From contig JAZAYU010000182.1 of the NCBI GenBank assembly GCA_038501625.1, positions 62,001-126,000 of the forward strand: a stretch of 64,000 nt of DNA, read 5' to 3'. Made by a program: the position numbers and the translations under genes. Below the pieces are notes generated by a model. That model was not told the origin of the DNA. It saw only the letters and a program-made list of their open reading frames with translations, and made no database searches. Below are positions 47,801 to 57,929 of the stretch, piece by piece (the first letter of the stretch is position 1; each line of letters opens with the position of its first letter). Origin of the DNA: Corbicula japonica (lineage: Eukaryota; Mollusca; Bivalvia; Venerida; Cyrenidae).

Positions 47801-49189
47801 CTTTGGGTTTATTGCTTCATTTCACAAATGTGTAGCAGAATACTTTGGTATCGTTTCATTTTGCAGGGATAAAATTTTTAGCAAAAGGCGTAATTGACAT
47901 TTTCACTCACTCATAAATTCACTCACTTATATTATTCACTTAAGATTAGATATTTAATGGATTGATTCCACTACTGTTTGATTTTATGCATTTTCCCTAG
48001 CGTGAAAAATTAAACCTCTGCAAAAAGTAATGTTACTGGAGTATGACATATAACTATTCAAATATTGATCTCCTTTATAATATGCAAACTTCAAAATAGA
48101 TTGTTAATTTATGTGGGATGTCTCTTTTTATTAAGAAAATTGAATATACGTTACTATTTCATTTAATAGAAAGCAGTGTTACTTACTGGGAAATTAAGAT
48201 TTTTGAGAAGGGATTTTTTTTAAATTTGACAGTGAATTAACCCTTTTCTAAATATATGTGTGTTTGGCTTATAGCATGCATGACTACAGTATTTGTTGTT
48301 GTAGTGTGAATAAAATGATGTTATTCCTTGATAGATTTGGGTGGTTTTGAGATAACAGTGGAGCATGAATCAGCCAGCGGACTAACAACCGAGGTCGAGT
48401 CCAAGTGGTCAAATGTCAAGGCAGAACCAAGTGAACCCAAGTATGAGAATATTATTCACTGTTAGCTCCTTTATTTTTTTATGCCCCACCATGAAAAGGC
48501 GAAAGGGCATATATTGTTCACCCTGTCCGTTTGTCAGTGTTTCAGTGTGTCTGCTCTGTGTCTTTGAAATGCTATTATTCCCATCAGTGCACTTTAGTGT
48601 CTGATAACAATGCATAGCGGGGGCATCCATGTCCTATGGACACATTTCTAGTTTGATAATAACCTTACCCAGCAAAGTTGCTGAACCTCAGAATATCATT
48701 TATGAATATAAACAAAGTAAACATTTAAATATACTTTGATATTTAAATAAATTAAGGTTTGAATTGATATTTTATTGTGCTCCAATATTGTGGTAGTCTT
48801 AATTGTTGGATGGTCTCTACAGTGAACCTGCAATAGCAGCCACCTGCATTCAGCAACCACCTGTTTTTAAACTGCCAGTTTGAATATGCCCTAAACTGAC
48901 ATTTTGTTCTAATTTTTTCCTGTTTTATAAAGCTATTTGTGTTAAGCAGACACTTTTTGTCACTCCCTTGGGTGACTGCTTAAGACAGGTTTGACTGACT
49001 GTATTGTCTTTTGAACCTTGTAGAGGAGTTAGTCTGGACAACTTTGATGACAGTGGTACAGCAATCAAAGAAGAACCGAGGTCAGTGTCGTCCAGTGACG
49101 AGGACGATAGTATGAATGATCCCCCATCTGTGTCAGTTGTCGACATCATGTCACCCACGTCACTGCCCGGTAAAGCCAAGAAGAAGTAG
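35832..49189 (+). CDS. SUPT7L: SAGA/STAGA complex subunit SUPT7L (STAF65-gamma)
   Basis: Nine coding exons: 35832-35986, 41549-41678, 42472-42593, 43157-43266, 44858-44979, 45511-45701, 47045-47133, 48335-48440, 49024-49189; phases agree and give 396 residues (human about 414). Diagnostic blocks: SSHWGEI and GPRLHQPS (exon 1), VLHTIQLLQHAQRLRTLI (exon 2), SDFVLGKGKPL and CRQLLKKSVAAILAHAGFD (exon 4), SILETMTDITAEYF (exon 5), VEQVFQEMKVGSV (exon 6), IKEEPSEIHFPELDE (exon 7). Residues about 150-215 form the histone fold that pairs with a TAF/SPT partner in the SAGA core, a nuclear histone-acetyltransferase coactivator. KAEPSEP and IKEEP are SUMO-site-like. The C-terminus is acidic/Ser-rich then KAKKK. 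A donor-like GTAGGT overlaps the stop, so an alternative last exon at 51148 (adding Lys-Lys-Ser) is possible. Exon 6 ends in a repeated donor (45679-46019). Confidence 0.94.
36651..36868. mobile_element. Family A MITE in SUPT7L intron 1
   Basis: Old copy; hairpin cores CAGCTGACAGCC and CAGACAAC are shortened, right end ATGGAGTAAAGAGTT. Confidence 0.65.
38325..39562. mobile_element. hAT-type non-autonomous transposon
   Basis: Ends CAGGGATTCTAAAATC and ATTTTAGAATCCCTG form a 15-bp inverted repeat, flanked by a perfect 8-bp duplication TTCCATTT (38317-38324 and 39563-39570). Eight-base duplications and CAGGG termini are typical of hAT elements. Near each end TGTCCGATTG occurs in direct or inverse form. 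No transposase frame is present in the 1238 bp, so it must be mobilised in trans. Confidence 0.88.
39770..40830. repeat. Tandem array with CCAAGGTCAAGGTCAC
   Basis: Seven imperfect units, about 130-190 bp each, with GGGATTTCAAAATAACTTGG, CACAAATGTTCACCATGACA and ACTAAAAATAGAATTTTCTT in fixed order. It is part of the Helitron-like element. Confidence 0.75.
41288..41522. mobile_element. Family A MITE just before SUPT7L exon 2
   Basis: TTAACCCTTTCCTCCATAAA to ATGGAGGAAAGGGTTAA; only 26 bp from the exon 2 acceptor. Confidence 0.85.
41880..42040. mobile_element. Family A MITE fragment
   Basis: Left hairpin and start of the right one; outer ends lost. Confidence 0.55.
42610..42812. mobile_element. 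Family A MITE after SUPT7L exon 3
   Basis: Starts TGTAACCCTTTTAAATA, 16 bp after the exon 3 donor; the left hairpin is halved; ends GGGTAAACGGTTAA. Confidence 0.65.
42930..43130. mobile_element. Family A MITE before SUPT7L exon 4
   Basis: TTAACACTTTCCTCCATATA to ATGGAGGAAAGGGTTAT; right hairpin truncated. The exon 4 acceptor is 26 bp away. Confidence 0.75.
43498..43935. repeat. Tandem array bordered by CCGTCCGTCTG
   Basis: Starts TTATGCTCCCCGAAG then CCGTCCGTCTGTACATTCCA; three units of about 160 bp with GGCCCATAACTTT, AGAAATGATCACCA and CTTGAAGGTCAAGGTCACAG. Same architecture as the Helitron-like arrays; 3' end not found. Confidence 0.6.
44418..44845. mobile_element. Family A MITE with nested family B element at its right end
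   Basis: Old copy from CCTCTTCCCTCCATATG; the insert (44650-44832) sits in the right terminus after ACAGAGTA. Confidence 0.65.
44650..44832. mobile_element. Family B MITE nested in family A, 25 bp before SUPT7L exon 5
   Basis: CCGTCATTGTTCGAATATAA start; the right end has mutated to ATGACAG. TA flanks both sides. Confidence 0.8.
45679..46019 (+). repeat. 44-bp minisatellite containing the SUPT7L exon 6 splice donor, eight copies
   Basis: Units start at 45679, 45723, 45767, 45811, 45855, 45899, 45943 and 45987, each CCAGATACACTCTCCGTTAT + CAG|GTATGATCTTGTCATAAGC(C/T)G. The first unit covers the last 23 coding bases of exon 6 (Pro-Asp-Thr-Leu-Ser-Val-Ile-Arg) and the donor; seven more copies, each with its own CAG|GTATGA or CAG|GTGTGA donor, lie in intron 6. 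Units differ by one or two bases, so the array is young. Confidence 0.95.
46072..46210. mobile_element. Family A MITE, one-hairpin copy
   Basis: TTAACTCTTTACTTGCGGG to GAGTAAAGGGTTA with one hairpin; starts 52 bp after the minisatellite. Confidence 0.7.
48479..48653 (+). mobile_element. Helitron-like short element, deletion form
   Basis: TTATGCCCCACCATGAAAAG at the left and ATGTCCTATGGACACATTTC-TAG then T at the right; the last 90 bp match 40977-41066 closely. No satellite inside. It starts 38 bp after the SUPT7L exon 8 donor. Confidence 0.6.
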
Positions 49190-49254
49190 GTGCTGTTTGC
49201 TGTGATACATTAAATATTAACTTATAAAGTTAATCAAACTTGGTATAATCCACT

Positions 49255-49320
49255 TTTAACCTTTAACTCCATAGATACTTTAAATTTGTGGACAACAATG
49301 TAGATCCAGATCAGGTTTTA
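49255..49320. mobile_element. Family A MITE fragment
   Basis: TTAACCTTTAACTCCATAGA and half of the left hairpin, cut by the adjoining satellite-bearing element. Confidence 0.6.
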
Positions 49321-49329
49321 TAAGGTTAT

Positions 49330-50580
49330 TATGTCTTTGTTTTTGCCCTGTCCGTCTGTCCGTCACTCCGTCTGTCACACTTCGTTTCCGCTCAATAACT
49401 CGAGTACCCTTTGACCCAGAGCCTTCAAACTTTATAGGGTGATAGCCCTTATTGAGTCGAAGAACCCTATTGATTTTGGGGTCAGTAGGTCAAAGGTCAA
49501 GGTCACAGTGACCCAAAGAGTGAAAACCGTTTCCGCTCAATAACTCGAGTACCCTTTGACCCAGAGCCTCCAAACTTCATAGGGTGATAGCCCTTATTGA
49601 GTAGAAGAACCCTATTGATTTTGGGGTCAGTAGGTCAAAGGTCAAGGTCACAGTGACCCGAAGAGTGAAAACCGTTTCCGCTCAATAACTCGAGTACCCT
49701 TTGACCCAGAGCCTTCAAACTTCATAGGATGATAGCCCTTATTGAGTAGAAGAACCCTATTGATTTTGGGGTCAGTAGGTCAAAGGTCAAGGTCACAGTG
49801 ACCCTTAGAGTGAAAACCGTTTCCACTCAATAACTCGAGTACCCTTTAACCCAGAGCCTTCAAACTTCATAGGGTGAAAGCCCTTCTTGAGTAGAAGAAC
49901 CCTATTGATTTTGGGGTCAAAGGTCAAGGTCACAGTGACCCAAAGAGTGAAAACCGTTTCCGCTAAATAACTCGCGTACCCTTTGACCCAGAGCCTTCAA
50001 ACTTCATAGGGTGATAGCCCTTATTGAGTAGAAGAACCCTACTGATTTTGGGGTCAGTAGGTCAAAGGTCAAGGTCACAGGGGCCTGAAGCGTGAAAACC
50101 GTTTCCGCTCAATAATTCGAGTACCCTTTGACCCAGAGCCTTCAAACTTCATAGGATGACAGCCCTTATTGAGTAGAAGAACCCTATTGATTTTGATGTC
50201 AGTAGGTCAAAAGTCAAGGTCACAGGGGCCCGAAGAGTGAAAACCGTTTCCACTCAATAATAGGAGTTCTATTTTACCCAGACCATTCAAACTTCATACG
50301 ATGGATGTCCTTATTGAGTAGAGGACTCCTATTGATTTTGGGGTCAGTAGGTCAAAGGTCACAGGGGCCCCAAAGAGTAAAAACCGTATCCGGTCAATTA
50401 CTGGAGTACCGCTTGACCCAGATCATTCAAACTAAATAGGGTAATAGCCCTTCTTGAGTAGAAGAACCCTATTGATTATGGGATCAGTAGGTCAAAGGTC
50501 AAGGTCACAGGGGTCTGGGCGCAGGGGGGGGGGGGGGGGAGGGGGGCGGCACAGGGGGGAGACATGCGTTTTTCACAAAA
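49330..50580. repeat. 145-bp tandem array (eight units) with poly-G end
   Basis: After CCGTCTGTCCGTCACTCCG come eight units (starts near 49385, 49530, 49675, 49820, 49957, 50102, 50247, 50387). Spacing is 145 bp except where short deletions occur. Each has CCGCTCAATAACTCGAGTAC, CCTTCAAACTTCATAGGGTG, GAAGAACCCTATTGATTTTG and GGTCAAAGGTCAAGGTCACA. Later units are more diverged. A run of G ends it at about 50524-50547. Confidence 0.85.
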
Positions 50581-50588
50581 AAATCTAG

Positions 50589-50894
50589 TTTTTGACCAAG
50601 ATGTTACCATTGTAGAACCAGATCAGATATCATGGATGTGCCAGCTGATCTTCATCTACATTGGTTGCACATACCGTCATTGTTGGAATATAAGCCGCAC
50701 TCATGTATAAGCCGCACTGCACTAAAACGTGATAGAACAGATGAAAATGGCTTAACGAAAAGTATAAGCAGCCAAACCTGTGTATTAGCCGCATCCCCAA
50801 CTTTTTACTTCCAAATTCTATGGGAAAAAGTGCGGCTTATATTCAAACAATGACGGTATGTAAAATGTGTATGTATGGAGTTAAAGGTTAACTT
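50589..50894. mobile_element. Family A MITE with nested family B element
   Basis: Right half of a family A copy ending ATGGAGTTAAAGGTTAA; family B (50674-50856) is inserted in GCACATA|TGTAAAATG with TA duplicated. Confidence 0.75.
50674..50856. mobile_element. Family B MITE nested in family A
   Basis: CCGTCATTGTTGGAATATAA to TTATATTCAAACAATGACGG, TA on both sides. Confidence 0.85.
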
Positions 50895-50904
50895 TTTTCT
50901 ATCT

Positions 50905-51115
50905 TTAAACCCTTACTCCAATGAAACACTTTTAGTGAGCTAATCTGTGCCATCTGATTAGGATCTATAATATTTGTTTGAAATTCATTAGGTTATTTTT
51001 GATCAAGATGTGACCAATGCAGATGCAGATCAGAGGGCATGGATGTGCCAGCTGATCTGGATCTAAATTGGTTGCACATATGTTTAACATGTATCTGTAT
51101 GGAGTAAAAGGTTAA
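50905..51115. mobile_element. Family A MITE
   Basis: TTAAACCCTTACTCCAATG to ATGGAGTAAAAGGTTAA; left hairpin half deleted. Confidence 0.7.
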
Positions 51116-51147
51116 CTTTTTATGGAAGGACTTTTTTATTTTGACAG

Positions 51148-51860
51148 GAAAAAATCCTGAAGAATCAAGTACATGTACAGATGAAATACAAATTTTGTGA
51201 GACTGTCATGTTAAACAGATTGGCAGCAGTATGTGGTACCAGGAACTTTGACACTCCATCTGGACAGTATGTGCGTACAGAAAGTGTGACACTCCATTGA
51301 TATACAAAACTTCATCAGTATTGCTAACAGAAAGTGTGACATTCCATTGTTTAACAAAGCAAATCCTCAATAATATGTCCTAACGGAAAGTGTTACACTC
51401 CATTTTTAATACACAACCTCATTAATGTTAAATATGTGGTAGCAGAAAGTGTTACACTCAGTTGTTTAACGAAACCTCATTTATATTGGGTAACAGAAGT
51501 TTTCAACCCTGTGGTTGAACAAAAAATCATTATAAAGATGTGGTAACAGAAAGTGTTACACCCCATGGTTTAACAAAAACTCATCAATTTGAGGTAACAG
51601 GAAGTGTTACACTTCATTCATAAAACAAACCCAAACAGTATGTGATAACAGAAAAGTGTGTCATAGTGTCTTATAGAAAACCATGAAACTTTATGCCCAT
51701 GAATGTAAATGCATAGATTACACTACTTTCAGAAAAGTATGACAGTATCTATTACATTAAAAAAATTTATGTAATTGTTATGGTTAAAATTTATTAATTA
51801 AAGAACATCAGCACAAATTGAGCAACTTTTTTATTATTTGATTTAATAAATAATGATATC
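51148..51860 (+). repeat. Possible SUPT7L 3' UTR exon with a 50-65 bp tandem repeat
   Basis: TTTATTTTGACAG at 51136-51148 is a fair acceptor. From about 51230 to 51660 eight degenerate units repeat GTAACAGAAAGTGTTACACTCCATTG. If the alternative SUPT7L donor at the stop codon is used, this would be its 3' UTR; AATAAATAATG near 51846 could end it. (Repeat quoted as two parts: GTAACAGAAAGTG and TTACACTCCATTG.). Confidence 0.4.
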
Positions 51861-52067
51861 AAACTGTACAATACATTGAGTTGATTCCTCACATGAGTAT
51901 TTATAGAAACATAGTATGAACACAACAAGTGTCATAAACATCCTTGGTTTTGGGCACTTCATGGGAAAAGTTGCATTCAGTGATTGTTTTTGACATTTTA
52001 GTTGTTACTTTATCTGGGAAGAACTATTATTTCTCGTTACATATTTTGATTAATCATATCCTCAATA

Positions 52068-52246
52068 GACGCACCTTTATTGCCTGGGCTAAAAGTGCCA
52101 TCTGATCAGGATCTGCACTGTTCGCTTTTTGATTTATTATGTTATTTCTGACCAAAAAACGATCAGTGCAGATCCTGATCAGACGGCATGGATCTACTCT
52201 GGTCGCACAGGTGTAAAAATGCACATATATGGAGGAAAGCGTTAAT
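52068..52246. mobile_element. Family A MITE, hairpins shortened
   Basis: Left terminus missing; right end ATGGAGGAAAGCGTTAA. It lies between the convergent SUPT7L and THEM6 genes. Confidence 0.7.
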
Positions 52247-52409
52247 ATAAAGTTTTTGATTATATTAAATTAACCACAAAATGCAAAATAAATAATAAAT
52301 TCATCATAAATAATTTTGTCTGCTCAACTTTGTGACATCATTTACATGTATGACATCATCTGTCTGAAGTCACCTTTTTCCTGTGATTTGCCTCATTTAA
52401 AAATAACCC

Positions 52410-55241
52410 TTATCTTCTTAATCTTTCTGATGAACACTTTGTTGAATCTATCCATAACTTAAGTTCAGGAAGGATTTCAGGTCGAACACTCTGAGAATCT
52501 CCATAAAGTTCACTTACAATAGATTCTGGTGAATCCCCCGAAACTGTCTGCTTAATCAGCGCTATAAAACACACAAAGCCATCGGAATCTCGCACAAATG
52601 TCTGCTCTAGATAAAACGCAGAATCATCCCAGTATATCACCTACAATAAATCAAACTATCAACTGATTAGGGTAAAATTATCTTAAAATAGGCTTATATA
52701 GGCCAGGTCACAGGAAACTATGTCTTCTAACAACTGATGTCAATTCTTGAAATGACAGCATCAAGTTGAGCGGACAACATCACTTAATGTGCATTTAAGA
52801 ATTTCATTAACAATTTATTTATATTATCAAAATGGGTAATAAAGTAATAAAAATTATTATTTATGAGAAAATAATCAATACATTATAATTGTAAGTTATT
52901 TCCAAAAACAGTCACAATAAAATTGTCACAAAATTTCACCAAAAAAAACATTTCCCTGTGGCCACGAACATGTGCATTCATAATGTGACAAGTGGTCTTA
53001 AAACATCTGAAGGTCTGGTTTTATGATGGTTTTATATACGATATAAAACACTAAAGGCTTTCCTGTTAAGGAACCATACCTTCTGATGTTTTAAGACCAC
53101 TTGTATGAATTTACCGGAATTTTGGTAAAAATCCCAATTAAGCAAATTTTGCGCCTTATTTTTTTTTCCTATTTAAAGATTTCACAATGCAAAAATTGTC
53201 CAACTGTAGAGAAAGTTGGGGAAAAAAACACAGGATTTTATTTGCATTTATAGTACATTTAACAACACTGAATGCAAACTGTGCATGATCAAAAATTGAA
53301 ACTTTTAATTGTCACAAAAACAGTTCAACTTCTGTAAGTAATCAAAAATATAAATATTATGCTGCCACCAGTAGTAAGCGGCCAAAGAAAGAAAGCAGGC
53401 ACTTAGTGAAAACAGCAACATTATAAATTTCTCATTTGTGGTTACATTTTGTAATTAAGGGAAGTTAACCAATAATGCAAAAAATGAACTGTGTTTATAT
53501 TACCCACATAAAGACATTTCAACCTTCTACTCCTTGGGATATTGTTGTTATCTATGGGTGAACAGTGTAGATCCTGATCAATTGGCATCTTATCAGGATC
53601 ACCAATCGCTTTAAGATGTGACCAATGTAGATGCAGATCTGAAGATGTGCCGGCTGTTCTGTATTAACACTGGTCACACATGCTATAAAACACTCCATAT
53701 AAATGACCAGTTTGACTCCAGGAGCAAAGGGTTTGACAATTTCAGAAATCTAGTTTTTGCCATGTCAGATCATGAAGTATAATAACTAATATCACTACTT
53801 ACCTTTGTATATATGGTGTATTTTGTGAACAAAGTAATGGCCCGTCTGTAGCGATTACAACTTCCCCCTAGAACCATTGAGCCACCAGAATGAAACACCT
53901 TTTCCCAAACTCCATTTTCATACCAAAGTTGAATTCTTGCTATATCACAATGCTTAAGGTAGATGCCATTGTTCATGTGCATGAAAATATCCAAATCCAT
54001 AGGTAAACATATCTCTGAAATATATGTACATATCTGTTGTTTACATTTCATGAACATTGTACTTGCAAAAAATAACTTTGCAGCCCTATACAAAATATTA
54101 TACATGTATAACCTAGTAATCAATGTACATGGATTTAACACTACCTCATGGGATTTGTTTGTTATTTATGGATGAGCAGTGTAGATCCAAATCAGCCAGC
54201 ATATTCCTCCTGTCTGATCAGGATCTAATAGGTATTTCAGACCAAAAAGTGAACAGTGTAGATCTTGATCAGATGGCACAGATGTGTCATTGATCTGGAT
54301 CTACATGGTTCACACATGTCATACCCGAGAATTCTTTAAACCTTTAATAACTTAAGATCCAGATTTCAGGAAACAAAAATGAAAGGCTGTATACCAGATT
54401 AAACAAAAAGGGGCATAACTCCATCAAATATGACCGTGACCTTAAGTATTTGGCATCATCATGACATGTTGTCATAAGCAATATCATTTAAAAGTTTGAT
54501 AAAGAAATATTAAGAAATGGCAAAGTAATCGCCAACATTAAGTTTTTTGTTTCAAAATTCAAGTACAAAACGGGCACAACTCCATCAAATGTGACCTTGA
54601 CACGAAGAATTTGGCACCAACATGACTGTGTTGTCAATATATTTTGAAAGTGTGATGAAGAAATGTTAAGAAATGATAACGTTATAGCCAACATTAAGTT
54701 TTCATTACAGATGGAAAAAAGTGATCCCTATTATATATTTTTATATTTTATCCCTATGTATAAGGGCTACACAAAAGGAGGAATAACTCTGCCAGATGTG
54801 ACCTTGACCCAAACAATTGGACTTGATTACGCCTCTGATGTCAAAAACAATTAAATTGAAAGTACAAAGTACAAAAAGGGGCATAACTCAATGAAAAGTG
54901 ACATTGACCTAGACACACAAAGCGATTCCTATGTATTGCCTTTGAAAGGGCATCAGAAAATAACATTTTGTCTCATGAATGTGTGCTATATACTCGTTCT
55001 AATAAAATACCACAAGGGGCGACTTTTGGGAAAGCTAAAGTTCCTTGCTCTTCAAAGCTTTTCGTGATACAGATGAATACTTACTTCTAATAACTCCCGT
55101 GTCCAGTATTGATTTTGTAGACCTTCTGCTGTTCTTGTGTGAGAGAAATATAATAAAAATCATTCTTACGGCGTGAATTACATCAAATAAAATTAAGGCG
55201 ACGATTACGGTTAAAAGAAAAACTGTCTGAATTGCAAACAT
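52410..55241 (-). CDS. THEM6: THEM6-like protein (hotdog-fold thioesterase superfamily)
   Basis: Three coding exons in transcript order: 55241-55085, 54014-53803, 52640-52410; phases agree and give 199 residues (human THEM6 about 208). Residues 1-35 are a hydrophobic signal-anchor (TVFLLTVIVALILFDVIHAV), fitting the ER-membrane location reported for the family. The hotdog fold starts in exon 2 with the conserved LPMDLDIFMHMNNGIYLKHC, followed by GGSCNRYRRAITLF. Exon 3 has IYWDDSAFYLEQTFVRDSDG and FVCFIALIKQTV, then a PELKLWIDS tail. DLDxFxHMNN is the family's usual motif; whether it is an active acyl-CoA thioesterase is not established and vertebrate THEM6 is linked to lipid homeostasis. The start is the first ATG in frame; no frame extends upstream. 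Introns hold family A copies and a satellite array. Confidence 0.93.
53521..53733. mobile_element. Family A MITE in THEM6 intron 2
   Basis: CCTTCTACTCCTTGGGATAT arm and two shortened hairpins; ends eroded. Confidence 0.6.
54140..54330. mobile_element. Family A MITE in THEM6 intron 1
   Basis: CACTACCTCATGGGATTTG arm, then two hairpins round a shortened spacer; right end lost. Confidence 0.65.
54400..54960. repeat. Tandem array with GGGGCATAACTCCATCAAA
   Basis: Four degenerate units of about 130-180 bp: AAAGGGGCATAACTC, ATGTGACCTTGAC, TTGGCA(T/C)CA, GAAATGTTAAGAAATG, in THEM6 intron 1. Confidence 0.65.
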
Positions 55242-55344
55242 TTTGATCAATGTCGATCGGCTGCTTTATAACTATTTAACGATAAAAACCGGTATCACGT
55301 CATAAGTCGTGTTACCGATTAATAGCGTTTTCAGACGATTCATT
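55242..55344 (-). promoter_or_regulatory. THEM6 5' flank
   Basis: Only about 100 bp separate the THEM6 ATG from a satellite-bearing element. ACGTCATAAG lies at 55297. The promoter must be here or inside the repeat. Confidence 0.3.
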
Positions 55345-57870
55345 ATCCCCCGCCGATGAAATCGGGAGGGGGATATTGTTTTGGCGTTGTCCGTCCGTCA
55401 CGGTGTAACGGCGTCACGGCGTCACGGTGTCCGTCGGCATTTGGTTTCCGGGCTATTTCTCTGCAACCACTGGATGGATTTCAACGAAACTTTGTGGGAA
55501 GTATCAGTACCAAGAGGAGATGCGCATATCATCGTCTTGTTCCGGTCAGACCATTTAACACAGAGTTATGGCCCTTTGATAACCTATGAATTATGTATAT
55601 AGAGCAGTATTCGTTTCCGCGCTATTTCTCTGCAACTATTAAATGGATTTCAATGAAACTTGCTGAAAAACATCTATACCAAGAGGAGATGCGCATATCG
55701 TCGTCTTGTTTTGGTCAGACCATTTAACACAGAGTTATTGCCCTTTGATAACCTATGCATTATGCATATAGAGCAGTATTTGTTTCCATGCTATTTTTCT
55801 GTAACTAGCAGATGGGTTTCAATGAATCTTTCTGAGAACCATCAATACCAAGAGGAGATGCGCATGTCGTCTTGTTCGAGTCAGACCATTAAACACAGAG
55901 TTATTGCCCTTTGATAACTTATGCATTATGCATAAAGAGCAGTATTCGTTTCCGCGCTAATTCTCTGCAACTACTGAATGGATTTCATTGAAACTTGCTG
56001 AAAACCATCTATATAAAGAGGAGATGCGCATATCTTCGTCTTGTTTCGGTCAGACCATTTAACACGGAGTTATTGCCCTTTGATAACTTATGCATTATGC
56101 ATATAGAGCAATATTTGTTCCGCCCTATTTCACTGTAACTAGCAGATGGGTTTCAATGAAACTTGCTGAAAACCATCTATACCAAGAAGAGATGCGCATA
56201 TCGTCGTCTTGTTTTGGTCAGACCATTTAACACAGAGTTATTGCCCTTTGATAACTTATGCATTTTGCATATAGAGCAGTATTCGTTTCCGCGCTATTTC
56301 TCTGTGACTAGCTGATGGGTTTCAATGAATCTTTCTGAGAACCATCAATACCAAGAGGAGATGCGCATGTCGTTGTCTTGTTTTAGTCAGACCATTTAAC
56401 ACAGAGTTATTGCCCTTTGATAACTTATGCATTATGCATATAGAGCAGTATTCGTTTCCGCGCTAGTTCCCTGCAACTACTGAATGGATTTCAATGAATC
56501 TTTCTGAGAACCATTAATACCAAGAGGAGATGCGCATATTGTTGTCTTGTCCCAGTCAGACTGTTGAACACAGAGTTATGGCCCTTTGATAACTTATGCA
56601 TTATGCATATATAGCAGTATTCATTTCCACGCTATTGCTCTGCAACTACTGAATGAATTTCAATGAAACTTTCTGGAAACCATCAATACCAAGAAGAGAT
56701 GCGCATGTCATGGTCTTGTTCCAGTCAGACTGTTTAACACAAAGTTATTGCCCTTTGATAACTTATGCATTATGCATATAGAGCAGTATTTATTTCCGCG
56801 CTATTTCTCTGCAACTTTTGGATGGATTTCAATGAAACTTCCTTGAAACCATCTATTATACCAAGAGGAAATGCGCATATCATCCTGTTGTTCCTGTCAG
56901 ACTATTGAACACAGAGTTATGGCCCTTTGATAACTTATGCATTATGCATATTATAGAACAGTATTCTTTTCCTTTATTTCTCTGCAACGACTAGATGGAT
57001 TTCAATTAATCTTTCTGAGAACCATCAATACCAAGAAGAGATGTGTATATTGTTGTCTTGTTCCAGTCAGACTGTTTAACACAGAGTTATTGCCCTTTGA
57101 TAACTTATGCATGATAGAGCAGTATTTGTTTCCGCTCTATTTCTTTGCAACTTCTCGATGGATTGAAATGAAACTTTCTGGGAAACATCAATACTGAGAG
57201 GAGATGCCAATTTTGTCATCTTGTTCCAGTCAGACTGTTTAACACAGAGCTATTGCCCTTTGATAACTTATACATTATGCATATAGAGCAGAATTTGTTT
57301 CCATGGTATTTCTCTGCAACTACTGGATGGATTTTAATGAAACTTTCTGGAAACCATCAATACCAAGAGGGGACACACATATTGTCATCTTGTTTCAAAC
57401 AGATCCTTTAACACAGAGTTATGGCCCTTTGATAATTTATGCATTTTGCTTGTAGAGCAGTATTTGTTTCCTTGCTATTTCTCAGCAGGAATCTATGGAA
57501 ACCATCAATACCAAGACAAGATGCCCATATTGTTGTCTTGTTCTTGTCTGACCATTTAACACAGAGTTATGGCCCTTTGATAAGTTATGCACTATGCATA
57601 TAGAGTAGTATTCGTTTATATGCTACTTCTATGAAACTTCTGCATGGATTTCTTTAAATACAGCACTATATTTTTACTACTGCGTTCTTCATTTCAACTA
57701 CTTGAAGACTTTCGTCTTATTTTTATATTCTGGTGAGCTGCCCAACCCTTTTCACCATCTGAAGTTGTTTTTTTCACATTTTTTGCCATCCTTGATAAAT
57801 ATCTAAATAAAGCCCTATGACTTCAGCTGTTGTGTTAGTAATAACCAGTACTCGGCGGGGGATATAAATT
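55345..57870. repeat. 169-bp tandem array (about 13 units) in a bordered element
   Basis: Left border CCCCCGCCGATGAAATCGGG then CCGTCCGTCACGG. Units spaced 166-169 bp repeat TTTCCGCGCTATTTCTCTGC, ATGGATTTCAATGAAACTT, ACCAAGAGGAGATGCGCATA, CAGACCATTTAACACAGAGT, GATAACTTATGCATTATGCA. Right border TACTCGGCGGGGGATATA mirrors the CCCCCGCCGA of the left. Open frames of 70-90 codons here come from the repeat. Confidence 0.85.
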
Positions 57871-57929
57871 CAACGTATTTGCTTGTTGTTTTGTCACGTG
57901 TCGGATTGCATTGATAACATTACAGCGGT

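Noticed and set aside
55356..57197. Several 70-86 codon frames
   Set aside because: Translation of the 169-bp tandem array.
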